Counted from the first letter of the stretch, positions 7,839-17,542 are shown. The stretch: DNA of 64,000 nt from Pseudomonas graminis (GCF_001705435.1 NZ_MDEN01000064.1:248001-312000); one strand, 5' to 3'. Notes: generated by a model from the sequence alone, not told the origin. Numbers and translations: made by a program.

Positions 7839-9281
7839 TCAAGCCCCGCCTGTGCCGCCAACGGTGATCGCATCGATCTTCAGCGTCGGCTGACCGACGC
7901 CTACCGGAACCGATTGACCGTCCTTGCCGCAGGTGCCGACGCCGCTGTCCAGGGACAGATCGTTGCCGACCATCGACACACGGCTCATGCATTCCGGGCC
8001 GTTGCCAATCAGCGTCGCGCCTTTGACCGGCGCGGTGATTTTGCCGTCTTCGATCAGATAGGCCTCGCTGGTGGAGAACACGAACTTGCCGCTGGTGATG
8101 TCCACCTGCCCGCCGCCGAGGTTGGCGCAGTAGATGCCGCGCTTGACCGAGGCGATGATTTCCGCCGGATCGCTCTGGCCGCCCAGCATGTAGGTGTTGG
8201 TCATGCGCGGCATCGGCAGGTGTGCGTAGGACTCGCGACGGCCGTTGCCGGTGCGCGCGACGCCCATCAACCGTGCGTTGAGCTTGTCCTGCATGTAGCC
8301 CTTGAGCACGCCATTTTCGATCAGCGTGGTGCACTCGGTCGGGGTGCCCTCGTCATCGACGGTCAGGGAGCCACGGCGATCGGCCAGGGTGCCGTCATCG
8401 ACGATGGTGCAGAGTTTCGACGCAACCATTTCGCCCATGCGGCCGCTGTAGGCCGAGCTGCCCTTGCGGTTGAAGTCGCCCTCAAGGCCGTGGCCGACGG
8501 CTTCGTGCAGCAATACGCCGGACCAGCCGGAGCCCAATACGACCGGCAAGGTGCCAGCCGGCGCCGGAATGGCTTCCAGATTGACCAGCGCCTGACGCAA
8601 CGCTTCACGGGCATAGCCCATCGCACGGTCGTCGCTGAGGAAATAACGGTAATCGGTGCGTCCGCCGCCGCCGTGTCCGCCGCGCTCACGACGGCCGTTC
8701 TGCTCGACGATCACGCTGACGTTGAAACGCACCAGCGGACGTACGTCGGCGGCAAGACCGCCGTCAGTGGACGCCACAAGAATACGTTCCCAGACACCGG
8801 CCATGCTCACGGTGACTTGCTGAATACGCGGGTCCAGCGCACGGGTGGCGGCGTCGACGCGCTTGAGCAGTTCGACCTTCTCGGCGCGGGTCATGACTTC
8901 CAGAGGGTTGTCCGGCGCGTACAGCTGGGCGACGTCCTGGGTGGTGAACGCCTGAACCCGGCCGTTCTGGCCCGCGCGGGAAATCGAGCGAGCGGCCCGG
9001 GCCGCCTGGATCAGGGCTTCATGAGTAATGGCGTTGCTGTAGGCGAAGCCGGTTTTCTCGCCTGACTGCGCGCGTACGCCGACGCCCTGGTCCAGGTTGA
9101 AGCTGCCTTCTTTGACGATGCCGTCTTCCAGTGCCCAGGACTCGGAAATCTGCCCTTGAAAATACAGGTCGGCGGCGTCGATGCCTGGACCGGCCAGCTC
9201 GCCGAGCACCGATTGCAGGTTGTCTAAGCTCAGGCCGCCTGGTGCCAGAAGGTGTTCGCTGACAGAGGACAAGTGGCTCAT
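7839..9281 (-). CDS. tldD: Metalloprotease TldD
   Basis: The product is 480 residues from the ATG at 9281, with GGAG five bases upstream; a GTG two codons earlier overlaps the nitrilase stop but would sit on the ribosome site. The zinc motif HEAVGHGLEGD (HExxxH) is intact, followed by the CxxSVPVGxGQP-type C-terminus. It is the catalytic half of the TldD/PmbA protease. It is the last gene of a long minus-strand run (rng, yhdP, nitrilase, tldD). Confidence 0.96.
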   Translation of the reverse strand: MSHLSSVSEHLLAPGGLSLDNLQSVLGELAGPGIDAADLYFQGQISESWALEDGIVKEGSFNLDQGVGVRAQSGEKTGFAYSNAITHEALIQAARAARSISRAGQNGRVQAFTTQDVAQLYAPDNPLEVMTRAEKVELLKRVDAATRALDPRIQQVTVSMAGVWERILVASTDGGLAADVRPLVRFNVSVIVEQNGRRERGGHGGGGRTDYRYFLSDDRAMGYAREALRQALVNLEAIPAPAGTLPVVLGSGWSGVLLHEAVGHGLEGDFNRKGSSAYSGRMGEMVASKLCTIVDDGTLADRRGSLTVDDEGTPTECTTLIENGVLKGYMQDKLNARLMGVARTGNGRRESYAHLPMPRMTNTYMLGGQSDPAEIIASVKRGIYCANLGGGQVDITSGKFVFSTSEAYLIEDGKITAPVKGATLIGNGPECMSRVSMVGNDLSLDSGVGTCGKDGQSVPVGVGQPTLKIDAITVGGTGGA

Positions 9282-9283
9282 AT

Positions 9284-10135
9284 TCACTCCGGGGTATTGG
9301 CAGGTCGCACGGCGGCCTGCGAAAAAAATCGCCGGTGATTCGCTACCGGCATGCGCGCCCGTATGGACGCTTGTTCGACGCTGTCTCGTTCGGCCAGCAG
9401 CACGGCTTCACCCTGCGCCTGCTCGGCCAGCACGCGGCCCCATGGATCTATGATCGCCGCATGCCCAAATGTTTCTCTCGGCCCCGGATGAATGCCGCCT
9501 TGGGCCGCCGCCAGCACATAGCACTGGGTTTCGATGGCCCGGGCGCGCAGTAGAATCTCCCAGTGCGCCGCGCCGGTTACGGCGGTAAAGGCCGACGGCG
9601 CGGTGATCAGTTCAGCCCCGGCTTCCCGCAGCGCGGTGTACAGCTCCGGGAAACGCAGGTCGTAACACACCGAAAGCCCCAGGCGCCCGACCGGCGTGTC
9701 CGCCACCACCACGTTGTTGCCATGGGCGTAATCGTCGGATTCCCGGTAACGCCCTCGCGCATCGGCAACGTCGACATCGAACAAGTGCAGCTTGTCGTAA
9801 CGCGCGACTTGCCGGCCCTGATCGTCAATCAGCAACGAACACGCCGTGACCTTGCCATCCGGCTGACCTTCCGGCGGCAGCGGCAATGTCCCGGCCACTA
9901 TCCATAAGGTGAGGTCGCGAGCGGCAAGTTTCAACCATGGCAGGATCGGACCTTCGCCAAGGGCCTCGGCGCGGCCGATGGCAGCGATATCACGACGGCC
10001 CATGGCAGCGAAGTTTTCCGGAAGCACCGCCAGTTTGGCGCCCGATGCAGCGGCCTGTTCCAGCAGCCGGCGCGCCTGAGCCAGATTGCCGAGCACATTG
10101 CTCTGGCTGACCATCTGAATGACTGCGAAGGACAT
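9284..10135 (-). CDS. Carbon-nitrogen hydrolase, Nit1-type (deaminated glutathione amidase-like)
   Basis: The product is 283 residues from the ATG at 10135 (MSFAVIQMVSQSNV); the frame is open to 10279 but that part lies in repeat DNA. The nitrilase triad is present: Glu40 (LPENF), Lys115 (YDKLHLFD) and Cys157 (LSVCYDLRFPELY). RESDDYAHGN and the C-terminal GHAAIIDPWG match the Nit1/YbeM group, which removes deaminated glutathione, a toxic transaminase by-product. Exact substrate is not provable from sequence. It is coupled to tldD by stop/start proximity. Confidence 0.9.
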   Translation of the reverse strand: MSFAVIQMVSQSNVLGNLAQARRLLEQAAASGAKLAVLPENFAAMGRRDIAAIGRAEALGEGPILPWLKLAARDLTLWIVAGTLPLPPEGQPDGKVTACSLLIDDQGRQVARYDKLHLFDVDVADARGRYRESDDYAHGNNVVVADTPVGRLGLSVCYDLRFPELYTALREAGAELITAPSAFTAVTGAAHWEILLRARAIETQCYVLAAAQGGIHPGPRETFGHAAIIDPWGRVLAEQAQGEAVLLAERDSVEQASIRARMPVANHRRFFSQAAVRPANTPE

Positions 10136-10280
10136 ACACGCTCCCCGATCGATAGAACTGCACTCTACTCCAGGCGCCGACGATTGGGCTCGTTCGAAAG
10201 CCCCAATTCGACAGCCAACCTTAGTGGGACCGGCTTTAGCCGGGAAGGCGTCGGGTGTTACACCGCAGAGTTTGGCCAAC

Positions 10281-10327
10281 GGAGACAGATTAATTTACGG
10301 TGAAGCGCTGTAAATAAATCAATCCCC
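10281..10327. repeat. 47-bp palindrome, copy 1
   Basis: The left arm GGAGACAGATTAATTTA pairs with TAAATAAATCAATCCCC across a 13-base centre (CGGTGAAGCGCTG). Other copies are at 10454-10500 and 16853-16899. Confidence 0.8.
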
Positions 10328-10453
10328 TCTCCCCTGTTCCCGGCTGAAGCCGGTCCTACAAAAGCACGCGGTCCTCACTGACACCGCATTTACCCAGTGG
10401 GACCGGCTTTAGCCGGGAAGGCGTCGGGTGTTACACCGCAGAGTTTGGCCAAC

Positions 10454-10500
10454 GGAGACAGATTAATTTACGGTGAAGCGCTGTAAATAAATCAGTCCCC
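10454..10500. repeat. 47-bp palindrome, copy 2
   Basis: Same element as 10281-10327, in the second tandem unit; the right arm reads CAGTCCCC instead of CAATCCCC, restoring a better pair with the left arm. Confidence 0.8.
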
Positions 10501-10640
10501 TCTCCCCTGTTCCCGGCTGAAGCCGGTCCTACAAAAGCACGCGGTCCTCACTGACACCGCATTTACCCAGTGGGACCGGCTTTAGCCGGGAAGGCGTCGG
10601 GCGTCACGCTGCACAGGTCTGCGTCGTGCCAAGGCAGTGA

Positions 10641-13600
10641 TTACTGCGGTTTCTCGAACGGCTTGTCGAAGGTGATCTTCGGTTCTTTCCAAGGACCTTC
10701 GACCTTGTACTGCACGCTGGCAAAGCGCGACACGCGATCGCCCAGCAGCTTGTCGACGAGGAATAACGCGCCGCCAATCGCCGGTGCGCCGACGATCAAC
10801 GCGGCAATCGGCAAGTTATTGGTCACCGGCAGGGTCACCAGCAGCTTGGCGTTGACGCGGTCGCGGACCATGTCCAGCGTGCCGTCGAGCTCCAGATTGG
10901 TGGACGGGCCGGTCATGGTGATCGGGTCGCGGGTGACGTATACGCCATCGCTCGCCACCAGGAGCCCTTTGACCTTGTCGTAACTCAGGCCCTTGCCCAG
11001 CAGGTCGGAGAAGTCCAGACGCAGACGCCGGCCAATGGAGTTGAAGTTGAGCAGGCCGAACACCCGCAACGCCTGCGCCCCCCCCTCGACCTCAACGAAC
11101 TGGCCGTTCTTGAGCGTCGCATCCAGGCTGCCGGAATAGCGCTTCAACCCCACCCAGGCGGGCGAGCCCGGCCAGCGACCGTCAGCGTTCAGCTCGAACT
11201 CCTGACTGGTGACCGTAGGCGCGAAACCCCAGGCCTTGAGCACATCCGCGAGATTCTTGCCGCTCACCTGGCCCTTGAACCAACTGCTGGTCGTCCCCGG
11301 TGTACCTTCCCAACCGCCATTACCCAGCAGCGCAATGCCTTTGAGGCCCAGATTCATGTCGGACATCTGGATACCGTTCGGCGTCGGGCGGATCTTGAGC
11401 GACCACGCCCCCATCAATTGATCGCCCTGAAACAGCTGAGTGATCTTGATGTTCAGCGCGGGAATATTGCGCGGGTCCACGTCCGCCAACGGGTCCGGCG
11501 CGTTTTCAACGACTGCCGCGTTGGGGTCCGGTGCAGGCAAGCGTACATACAGCAGACTGATGTCGATCGGCGCGGCTTTGCTGTCCGGCAACGTCGCAGT
11601 GCCTTTTACCTTCGAGCTGTCCAGCGACAGCGCCCATGCGGCACTGCTGCGCTGGAGCTGAACGCCCACTTGCTCCAGCGTCGTGCCCATCGCGGTCAGC
11701 TTGCCGATCTGCAAATCGACGCTGTTGAGTAATTGCTTGGCGCTACCCCCCGGGTCATTGCCGGCATACCGCTCAGCCATGGCTTGCCAGGGCGCGATGT
11801 CCAGTTCCGACAACGAACCGCGAACGCGCAATCCCTTGGCGTCCGGCACGATCGCCCCGCCTTCGCCGAGGAAGAGTTCGCCACGGCCGTCGCCGAATTT
11901 GCCCGGCGGCGACGCAAACGCGAGATTGGCGATATTGCCGTAGCCGACGTCGATGCGCCGCTCCGGGCCTTGCAGGTTCATGCGCAAATCGGTGTCGCGC
12001 GCATCATCTGCGGTTTTGCCGAAGGGCGCCGGCAAATCGACCGCCAACCCTTTTAGATTCGAGTTGATCTGCAGCTGACTGGCGTTGCCGCTCAATGTCA
12101 GTTGCAACTGGTAGGGCAGATCGCCTGAGATCGGCAACGGCTGCGTCACGCCCAGCCAATCGGTCAGGCGCTTGCTGGCGATCTGGCTGCTGGCGGTAAT
12201 ACGCGTCACCGGTGCTCCCGGTTTGCCTTCGGCGAAAATCTCGGCGTTCACCGGCTTGTCAAAGGCGACGGCCTTGACGTTCTTGCCGCTCAGGCCTTTG
12301 GTGTAATCGAAACGGAAATCGCCGCGCAGTTGCGTCAGCTCCAGCACCGGATCGGCGAGCTTGAGACGCGAATTGTCGGTACTGAAATCGACGACGACTT
12401 TGGGCTCTTGGCCCTTCACCAGCGGTATATCCAGGTTGATATGCCCCTGCAGCGGCCCTTCTGCCTGCCAGCCCGCGAAGGTCTGCCCGGTGCCGATTGG
12501 CGCTTCCTGGAGAATCTTCATGCCGTCCTGGAGGCTGCCTTTCAGATCCCCGTCCACCAGCAAATGGCTGGACTGGCCCGCCGGAACATGGGGAATGTCC
12601 ACCGCGACATTGCTGACCTGGGTGTTCAGCAACTGCCCCTTGTTGGCCCGAATGCGCACGCCACTGTTTTCGACGAAGACGTCACCGTCGACATTGTTCA
12701 GCTGCGGCCATCCCGGCTGGAACGCCAGGCTCGCGTTGCGCACCTTGAAAAACAGGCTGATAACCCGCGCCACGTCAGGCGCATCTTTGCTGATCGAGCC
12801 CTGATACTGGAAGAAACCCTGATCGACGTTGCCACCCAGAATTGCGGTGCGCAACCACTGATCAAGGGACGGGCTGAGCACGGCAGGCAGGTATTTGGAG
12901 GTGTAGCGCCCGTCGCCGTCGACCAGCCCGACGCGCAGGTCCATGTAGTCTTCCTGGCTGTGATCGAAGTGCAGGCGAATCAGGAAGTCGCTGGCAATAT
13001 TGCCCTCCTCCCCCTGAACCTTGATGTACGGTGCAATCAGCGTGAAGCCCTGATCGTCCAGCGACCAGGTCAGCTTTGCATTGGCGTGACGGTACTTCCA
13101 TTCGTTACGGAAGATCGGGTCCAGGTGCAGCATGAAATCATCCGTGTCGAGGCGCAGTTCGCCCTGACCCAGATCACCGCTGATCGCGCCGCTGACGTTC
13201 CCCGCCGCCGGCGCGCCGTGGTAGGCGTCGAAACCGACCTTGTCAAGATTGGCGGCGAAGCTCACTCGTTTTGGCGGCTCGGCCTGCGGTCGGTAATCAA
13301 CCAGCACGTTGCGCAGGCCCCCGGTGACTTTCAGGCGGTCGACCGCCACCATCACCTTGTCAGGCAACGGCGCCAGTGAGTCGAGCAGCGGCGTGATCGG
13401 CGTCAGATCAAGCCGGTCGGCCTGCACGTGCCACAGCTCTTCGGCATCGGCCGTCGCAGCAGTCTGCTGCAGATCAACGCGGCTTTCCCAGCGCTTGCTG
13501 TTCAGGTCCATCGCCAGCGAGTCGAGCGTCGCGCTGAAGCCTTTTTCGTCGCGCACAAACCAGGCGTTAAGGGCCAGATTGTCAATGCGTGCAGGCTTGC

Positions 13601-14456
13601 GGTCGGCGTACGAGCCTTTGAACTGCGGCGCATTCAAGCGGGCGACGGCGCTTTGCAGATTGCCCTTGCCCCAGTTCAGCCACAACTCGCCGCCGGCCTT
13701 GAGCTTCTGAATTTTCCAGTCGCGGGTCAGGCTCTTCGGCAACCACTGCGACCACTCGCTTTGCGGCAAGCTCAGGTAGGCCTGGGCCTCGCCGTCGCGC
13801 CATTGATGGGCGCGCACCGTGGAGCGCACGTTCAACGACAATGGCTGGCCGTCGGGCAGGTTCAGGCGCGCGTCGAGGCGCTGATGCAGACTGCCGGTCT
13901 TCAGCGTCAGGCTCACATAGGTCAGCGTCAGGGGCGAATGATCATAGGGCTGCAAGGTGATCTGGCTGTCGAATAGCGACAGGTGCGAGACCATCTGCAT
14001 CTGATTGAGGATTTGCTCGGGATCGGTCACCTGATCGGGCTGTACGGGCAGGCCCTGCAGTGCCCAGTGGCCGTTCTGGTCTTCTTTCAGACCAATCTGC
14101 AGGCCGTCCAGTTCAAGGCGTTCGAGACGCACTTCGCGGGTACGCAGGCTGGCGAGCAGGTCGGGCATGGCGCGCACGTGATCGAGCCGAACGGCGTTGC
14201 CGCCCTCGCCGATCATCACATCACGCGCAACAAAGATGGGGGCGAAGCCGCTCCAGCTGCCTTCCAGCCGACCGATGCTCACCGGCATGCCCAGCGCCGC
14301 CTGCGCCTTGGCTTCCACGTCGGCGCGGTATTCGGCCACCATCGGCACCAACTGACGGCCGACGCTCACGTACAGCGCGACCAGCACCACGAAAAGGGCG
14401 CACAGACTCAGCCCCCAACGGGTCAGCACAGCCAGAAACCGCGTCAGACGTTCCAT
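10641..14456 (-). CDS. yhdP: YhdP family AsmA-like envelope protein
   Basis: The product is 1271 residues from the ATG at 14456, with GGAGG nine bases upstream. One N-terminal membrane anchor (about residues 10-35) is followed by a very long periplasmic part rich in beta-strand repeats, ending in the AsmA-like C-terminal block (GLLNFNSIGRRLRLDFSDL). E. coli YhdP is one of three AsmA-like proteins (with TamB and YdbH) proposed to bridge the periplasm and carry phospholipids to the outer membrane. It follows rng and precedes the nitrilase gene, an order kept across Pseudomonas. No frameshift is evident along its length. Confidence 0.93.
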   Translation of the reverse strand: MERLTRFLAVLTRWGLSLCALFVVLVALYVSVGRQLVPMVAEYRADVEAKAQAALGMPVSIGRLEGSWSGFAPIFVARDVMIGEGGNAVRLDHVRAMPDLLASLRTREVRLERLELDGLQIGLKEDQNGHWALQGLPVQPDQVTDPEQILNQMQMVSHLSLFDSQITLQPYDHSPLTLTYVSLTLKTGSLHQRLDARLNLPDGQPLSLNVRSTVRAHQWRDGEAQAYLSLPQSEWSQWLPKSLTRDWKIQKLKAGGELWLNWGKGNLQSAVARLNAPQFKGSYADRKPARIDNLALNAWFVRDEKGFSATLDSLAMDLNSKRWESRVDLQQTAATADAEELWHVQADRLDLTPITPLLDSLAPLPDKVMVAVDRLKVTGGLRNVLVDYRPQAEPPKRVSFAANLDKVGFDAYHGAPAAGNVSGAISGDLGQGELRLDTDDFMLHLDPIFRNEWKYRHANAKLTWSLDDQGFTLIAPYIKVQGEEGNIASDFLIRLHFDHSQEDYMDLRVGLVDGDGRYTSKYLPAVLSPSLDQWLRTAILGGNVDQGFFQYQGSISKDAPDVARVISLFFKVRNASLAFQPGWPQLNNVDGDVFVENSGVRIRANKGQLLNTQVSNVAVDIPHVPAGQSSHLLVDGDLKGSLQDGMKILQEAPIGTGQTFAGWQAEGPLQGHINLDIPLVKGQEPKVVVDFSTDNSRLKLADPVLELTQLRGDFRFDYTKGLSGKNVKAVAFDKPVNAEIFAEGKPGAPVTRITASSQIASKRLTDWLGVTQPLPISGDLPYQLQLTLSGNASQLQINSNLKGLAVDLPAPFGKTADDARDTDLRMNLQGPERRIDVGYGNIANLAFASPPGKFGDGRGELFLGEGGAIVPDAKGLRVRGSLSELDIAPWQAMAERYAGNDPGGSAKQLLNSVDLQIGKLTAMGTTLEQVGVQLQRSSAAWALSLDSSKVKGTATLPDSKAAPIDISLLYVRLPAPDPNAAVVENAPDPLADVDPRNIPALNIKITQLFQGDQLMGAWSLKIRPTPNGIQMSDMNLGLKGIALLGNGGWEGTPGTTSSWFKGQVSGKNLADVLKAWGFAPTVTSQEFELNADGRWPGSPAWVGLKRYSGSLDATLKNGQFVEVEGGAQALRVFGLLNFNSIGRRLRLDFSDLLGKGLSYDKVKGLLVASDGVYVTRDPITMTGPSTNLELDGTLDMVRDRVNAKLLVTLPVTNNLPIAALIVGAPAIGGALFLVDKLLGDRVSRFASVQYKVEGPWKEPKITFDKPFEKPQ

Positions 14457-14646
14457 GTCGCTGCGCCTCCGCAAAAACCGCCTGCACATGGCATCAGGCC
14501 CAATCGTGCAGGTGCGGGTACGTCCAGGTTGTGCTCAATCGCCACGCGTTGTTCTCTTTGGACGGCATCCGTTCCGTCTGCCTCAAGGGCACTGTTTTCT
14601 GTTTTCAGCTGCGCGGCCACTGGGCAGCACGGCGCATCACGCACTC

Positions 14647-16104
14647 TCAGAGCAGCACGACGTCATATTGTTCCTGGGAGTACATGGTCTCGACCTGAAA
14701 GCGAATGGTCCTGCCAATGAACACTTCCAGCTCGGCCACGTTGCCGGATTCTTCGTCGAGCAGCCGGTCGACCACTTTCTGATTGGCCAGCACGCGGTAG
14801 CCCACCGCCTGATAAGCCCGGGCTTCGCGCAAAATCTCGCGGAATATCTCGTAGCAGATGGTTTCCGGGGTCTTCAGCTTGCCACGGCCCTGGCAACTGC
14901 TGCACGGCTCGCACAGCACTTGCTCCAGACTTTCCCGGGTGCGCTTGCGGGTCATCTGCACCAGGCCCAGCTCGGTGATGCCGATGATGTTGGTTTTGGC
15001 GTGATCGCGCTCGAGCTGTTTTTCCAGGGTCCGCAGCACCTGGCGCTGATGCTCGGCGTCTTCCATGTCGATGAAATCAATGATGATGATGCCGCCGATG
15101 TTGCGCAGCCGCAGCTGTCGGGCAATGGCGGTCGCCGCTTCAAGATTGGTCTTGAAGATGGTCTCTTCGAGGTTGCGATGACCGACAAACGCACCGGTGT
15201 TCACGTCGATGGTGGTCATGGCTTCGGCGGGATCGATGACCAGATAGCCGCCGGACTTGAGCGGCACCTTGCGGTCCAGCGCCCGCTGAATTTCATCCTC
15301 GACGCCGTACAGGTCGAAAATCGGCCGCTCGCCGGGGTAATGCTCAAGGCGATCGGCGATTTCCGGCATCAGCTCGGCGACAAACTGGGTGGTCTTCTGG
15401 AAGGTCTCGCGGGAATCGATGCGAATCTTCTCGGTGCGCGGGCTGACCAGGTCGCGCAACGTGCGCAGCGCCAGGCCCAGGTCTTCGTAGATCACGCTGG
15501 CCGGGCTGATGGTTTTGATCTGCTCGCCAATCTGGTCCCACAGCCTGCGCAGGTAGCGGATGTCCATCATGATCTCGTCGGCGCCCGCACCTTCGGCCGC
15601 CGTGCGCAGGATGAAACCGCCCTTCTCCTTGATCCCTTCCTTGGCGACGCAATCGCTGACCACTTGTTTCAGGCGCTCGCGCTCGGCTTCGTCCTCGATT
15701 TTCAGGGAAATGCCGACGTGGGCGGTGCGCGGCATGTACACGAGGTAGCGCGACGGGATCGACAGTTGCGTCGTCAACCGCGCGCCTTTGCTGCCGATCG
15801 GGTCCTTGGTGACCTGAACCACCAGGCTCTGTCCGTCGTGGACCAGCGAACTGATGGTCTCCACGGCCGGGCCTTCGCGCATGGAGATTTCAGATGCGTG
15901 AATGAACGCCGCGCGGTCCAGCCCGATGTCGATGAACGCCGCCTGCATGCCAGGCAGCACGCGCACGACTTTGCCCTTGTAGATATTGCCCACGATCCCG
16001 CGACGCTGGGTGCGTTCGACGTGCACCTCTTGCAACACCCCGTTCTCAACGACGGCCACGCGCGATTCCATCGGCGTGATGTTGATCAGAATCTCTTCAC
16101 TCAT
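14647..16104 (-). CDS. rng: Ribonuclease G
   Basis: The product is 485 residues, the standard length. An S1 domain lies at about residues 35-130 (GNIYKGKVVRVLPGMQAAFIDIG). The catalytic acidic stretch is in IIIIDFIDMED, and the zinc-link motif CEPCSSCQGRGK marks the dimer interface. It is an endonuclease that processes the 5' end of 16S rRNA and degrades some mRNAs. The start ATG overlaps the maf stop by four bases (ATGA), so the two are probably coupled. A 190-bp gap without a gene separates its end from yhdP. Confidence 0.96.
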   Translation of the reverse strand: MSEEILINITPMESRVAVVENGVLQEVHVERTQRRGIVGNIYKGKVVRVLPGMQAAFIDIGLDRAAFIHASEISMREGPAVETISSLVHDGQSLVVQVTKDPIGSKGARLTTQLSIPSRYLVYMPRTAHVGISLKIEDEAERERLKQVVSDCVAKEGIKEKGGFILRTAAEGAGADEIMMDIRYLRRLWDQIGEQIKTISPASVIYEDLGLALRTLRDLVSPRTEKIRIDSRETFQKTTQFVAELMPEIADRLEHYPGERPIFDLYGVEDEIQRALDRKVPLKSGGYLVIDPAEAMTTIDVNTGAFVGHRNLEETIFKTNLEAATAIARQLRLRNIGGIIIIDFIDMEDAEHQRQVLRTLEKQLERDHAKTNIIGITELGLVQMTRKRTRESLEQVLCEPCSSCQGRGKLKTPETICYEIFREILREARAYQAVGYRVLANQKVVDRLLDEESGNVAELEVFIGRTIRFQVETMYSQEQYDVVLL

Positions 16105-16712
16105 GACTTGTCACCTTCCGGGCGTTGCCAACAGGGTATGCCGAAACGCTGGAGGATTTCTGCGGTTTCGCACAAGGGCAGGCCGACCACGGCGGAATAA
16201 CTGCCACTGAGGTTTTCCACAAACACCGCGCCCAGCCCCTGGATACCGTAGCCGCCGGACTTGTCGCAGGGCTCGCCGCTGGCCCAGTAGCGGCGGGCCT
16301 CGTCTTCCGGGATCGCCCGAAAGCGGACACGGCTGGTAACGGTTCGGGTTTCGCAGCGTTCTTCGTGCACCACGGCGATGGCGGTCAGGACTTCGTGTTC
16401 CCGGTTCGACAATGCGGCCAGCATCGCCAGCGCCTCGGCTTCGTCCGCCGGTTTGCCCAGGATGCGGCCGTCGAGGACCACGGCGGTGTCGGCGCCCAGT
16501 ACGCAGGCGGTCGGGTAGGCGGGATCGTTGGCGAGCTGCAGCAGCCCGGCGTCCGCCTTGCCACGGGCCAGCCGCAGGACGTACGCGGCAGGGGTTTCGT
16601 TGGCCAGAGGGGTTTCGTCGATGTCGGCGCTGAGGGTCGTGAACGGCACGCCGATCTGGGTGAGCAGCTCACGACGGCGCGGGGAGCCGGAGGCAAGAAG
16701 AAGGTGGGGCAT
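16101..16712 (-). CDS. maf: Maf family nucleoside triphosphate pyrophosphatase
   Basis: The product is 203 residues. Signature motifs are LASGSPRRRELLTQIG at the N-terminus, LARGKA near residue 48 and the catalytic ADTAVVLDGRILGKP. YhdE-type Maf proteins cleave dTTP, UTP and related or modified nucleotides to monophosphates and restrain cell division when overproduced. The pairing with mreD upstream and rng downstream is the same as in E. coli and P. aeruginosa. It is separated from mreD by 338 bp of repeats, so it may have its own promoter here. Confidence 0.93.
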   Translation of the reverse strand: MPHLLLASGSPRRRELLTQIGVPFTTLSADIDETPLANETPAAYVLRLARGKADAGLLQLANDPAYPTACVLGADTAVVLDGRILGKPADEAEALAMLAALSNREHEVLTAIAVVHEERCETRTVTSRVRFRAIPEDEARRYWASGEPCDKSGGYGIQGLGAVFVENLSGSYSAVVGLPLCETAEILQRFGIPCWQRPEGDKS

Positions 16713-16794
16713 GGGACGTCTCCGTGTCGTTGATCACAAGCGTAGCCTTGGTGCACACCGCTGAAGGGAGGGTGCTCGCGCCGGCCTCTTCCCT

Positions 16795-17022
16795 TGTAGG
16801 ACCGGCTTCAGCCGGGAAAGCGCCAGGTGTAACGCCGCAACATTCAGCTGCCGGGGACAGATTAATTTACGGTGAAGCGCTGTAAATAAATCAGTCCCCT
16901 TTCCGCGTTCCTTTCCGTTCCTTCATCCTGTAGGACCGGCTTTAGCCGGGAAAGCGTCGGGTGTCACGCCGCAGGATTGGGGTGCTCACACTGGCCTCTT
17001 CCCGGCTGAAGCCGGTCCTACA
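16795..17022. repeat. REP cluster with third copy of the 47-bp palindrome
   Basis: The maf-mreD space holds a REP arm at about 16795-16820, the 47-bp palindrome at 16853-16899, a second direct REP arm at about 16929-16952 and an inverted REP arm at about 16999-17022. This is the same association of REP arms and palindrome seen at 10223-10595 but with a different spacing and one extra arm. It fills the gene-free stretch 16713-17050. Confidence 0.85.
16853..16899. repeat. 47-bp palindrome, copy 3
   Basis: GGGGACAGATTAATTTA and TAAATAAATCAGTCCCC form 17-base arms with two mismatches around the same 13-base centre as the copies near 10.3 kb. Confidence 0.85.
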
Positions 17023-17050
17023 AAAACTGGCAGATGCCGCTCCCAATTAC

Positions 17051-17542
17051 TTAGTTGATCTTCAAACGCAGGCGTAACCCCCGCAGTCCGTAGCTGACCC
17101 ATGGCCAGAGCAATGCGCTGACCAACGCCGGCAACACCAGCGCCAGGGTCGGTTGACGGTTGCCGGTCAGCGCGCTCAGCCACAGCTGCACCAGCTGCGC
17201 GAGGCCGAAAATCACCAGGATCACCAGACACTGCTGCCACATCGGGAACATGCGCAAGCGCTGCTGCAGCGACAGCACGAGAAAGGTAATCAACGTGAGG
17301 ATCAACGCGTTCTGCCCCAGCAACGTGCCGTACAGCACATCCTCGGCCAGCCCCAGCATCCACGCCGTGACCATGCCGATCTTGTGCGGCAACGCCAATG
17401 CCCAGAAGGCCAGCAGCAAGGCCAGCCACAGCGGGCGAAATATTTCCATGAACTGCGGCAGCGGCGAAACGCTGAGCAGCAGGCCGATGGCGAAGGTCAG
17501 CCAGACCACCCAGCCGTTTCGTGCGGGAGCGTGACGCGCCAT
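17051..17542 (-). CDS. mreD: Rod shape-determining protein MreD
   Basis: The product is 163 residues, with about five membrane segments filling most of its length. It is an inner-membrane member of the elongasome with MreB, MreC, RodA and PBP2. Its ATG shares one base with the mreC stop (TAATG), so translation is probably coupled. The segment FWALALPHKIGMVTAWMLGLAEDVLYGTLLGQ is characteristic of gammaproteobacterial MreD. Confidence 0.93.
   Translation of the reverse strand: MARHAPARNGWVVWLTFAIGLLLSVSPLPQFMEIFRPLWLALLLAFWALALPHKIGMVTAWMLGLAEDVLYGTLLGQNALILTLITFLVLSLQQRLRMFPMWQQCLVILVIFGLAQLVQLWLSALTGNRQPTLALVLPALVSALLWPWVSYGLRGLRLRLKIN

Larger units (their letters stand above)
10223..10595. 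repeat. 173-bp unit repeated in tandem (2 full copies plus partial third)
   Basis: A 173-bp unit begins at 10223, 10396 and 10569; the third copy stops after about 27 bases. Each full unit has a REP arm (GGACCGGCTTTAGCCGGGAA), a 47-bp imperfect palindrome and an inverted REP arm (TTCCCGGCTGAAGCCGGTCC at about 10337 and 10510). The two full copies differ at very few positions, so the duplication is recent. With flanking filler this occupies the gene-free stretch 10136-10640 upstream of the nitrilase gene. Confidence 0.9.

Noticed and set aside
10223..10595. CRISPR-like regular repeats
   Set aside because: Repeat unit is 173 bp with identical 'spacers', contains REP arms, and has no cas genes nearby.
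14455..16200. 581-residue plus-strand frame across rng
   Set aside because: Shadow of rng, whose S1 domain, catalytic acids and zinc-link are all on the minus strand.
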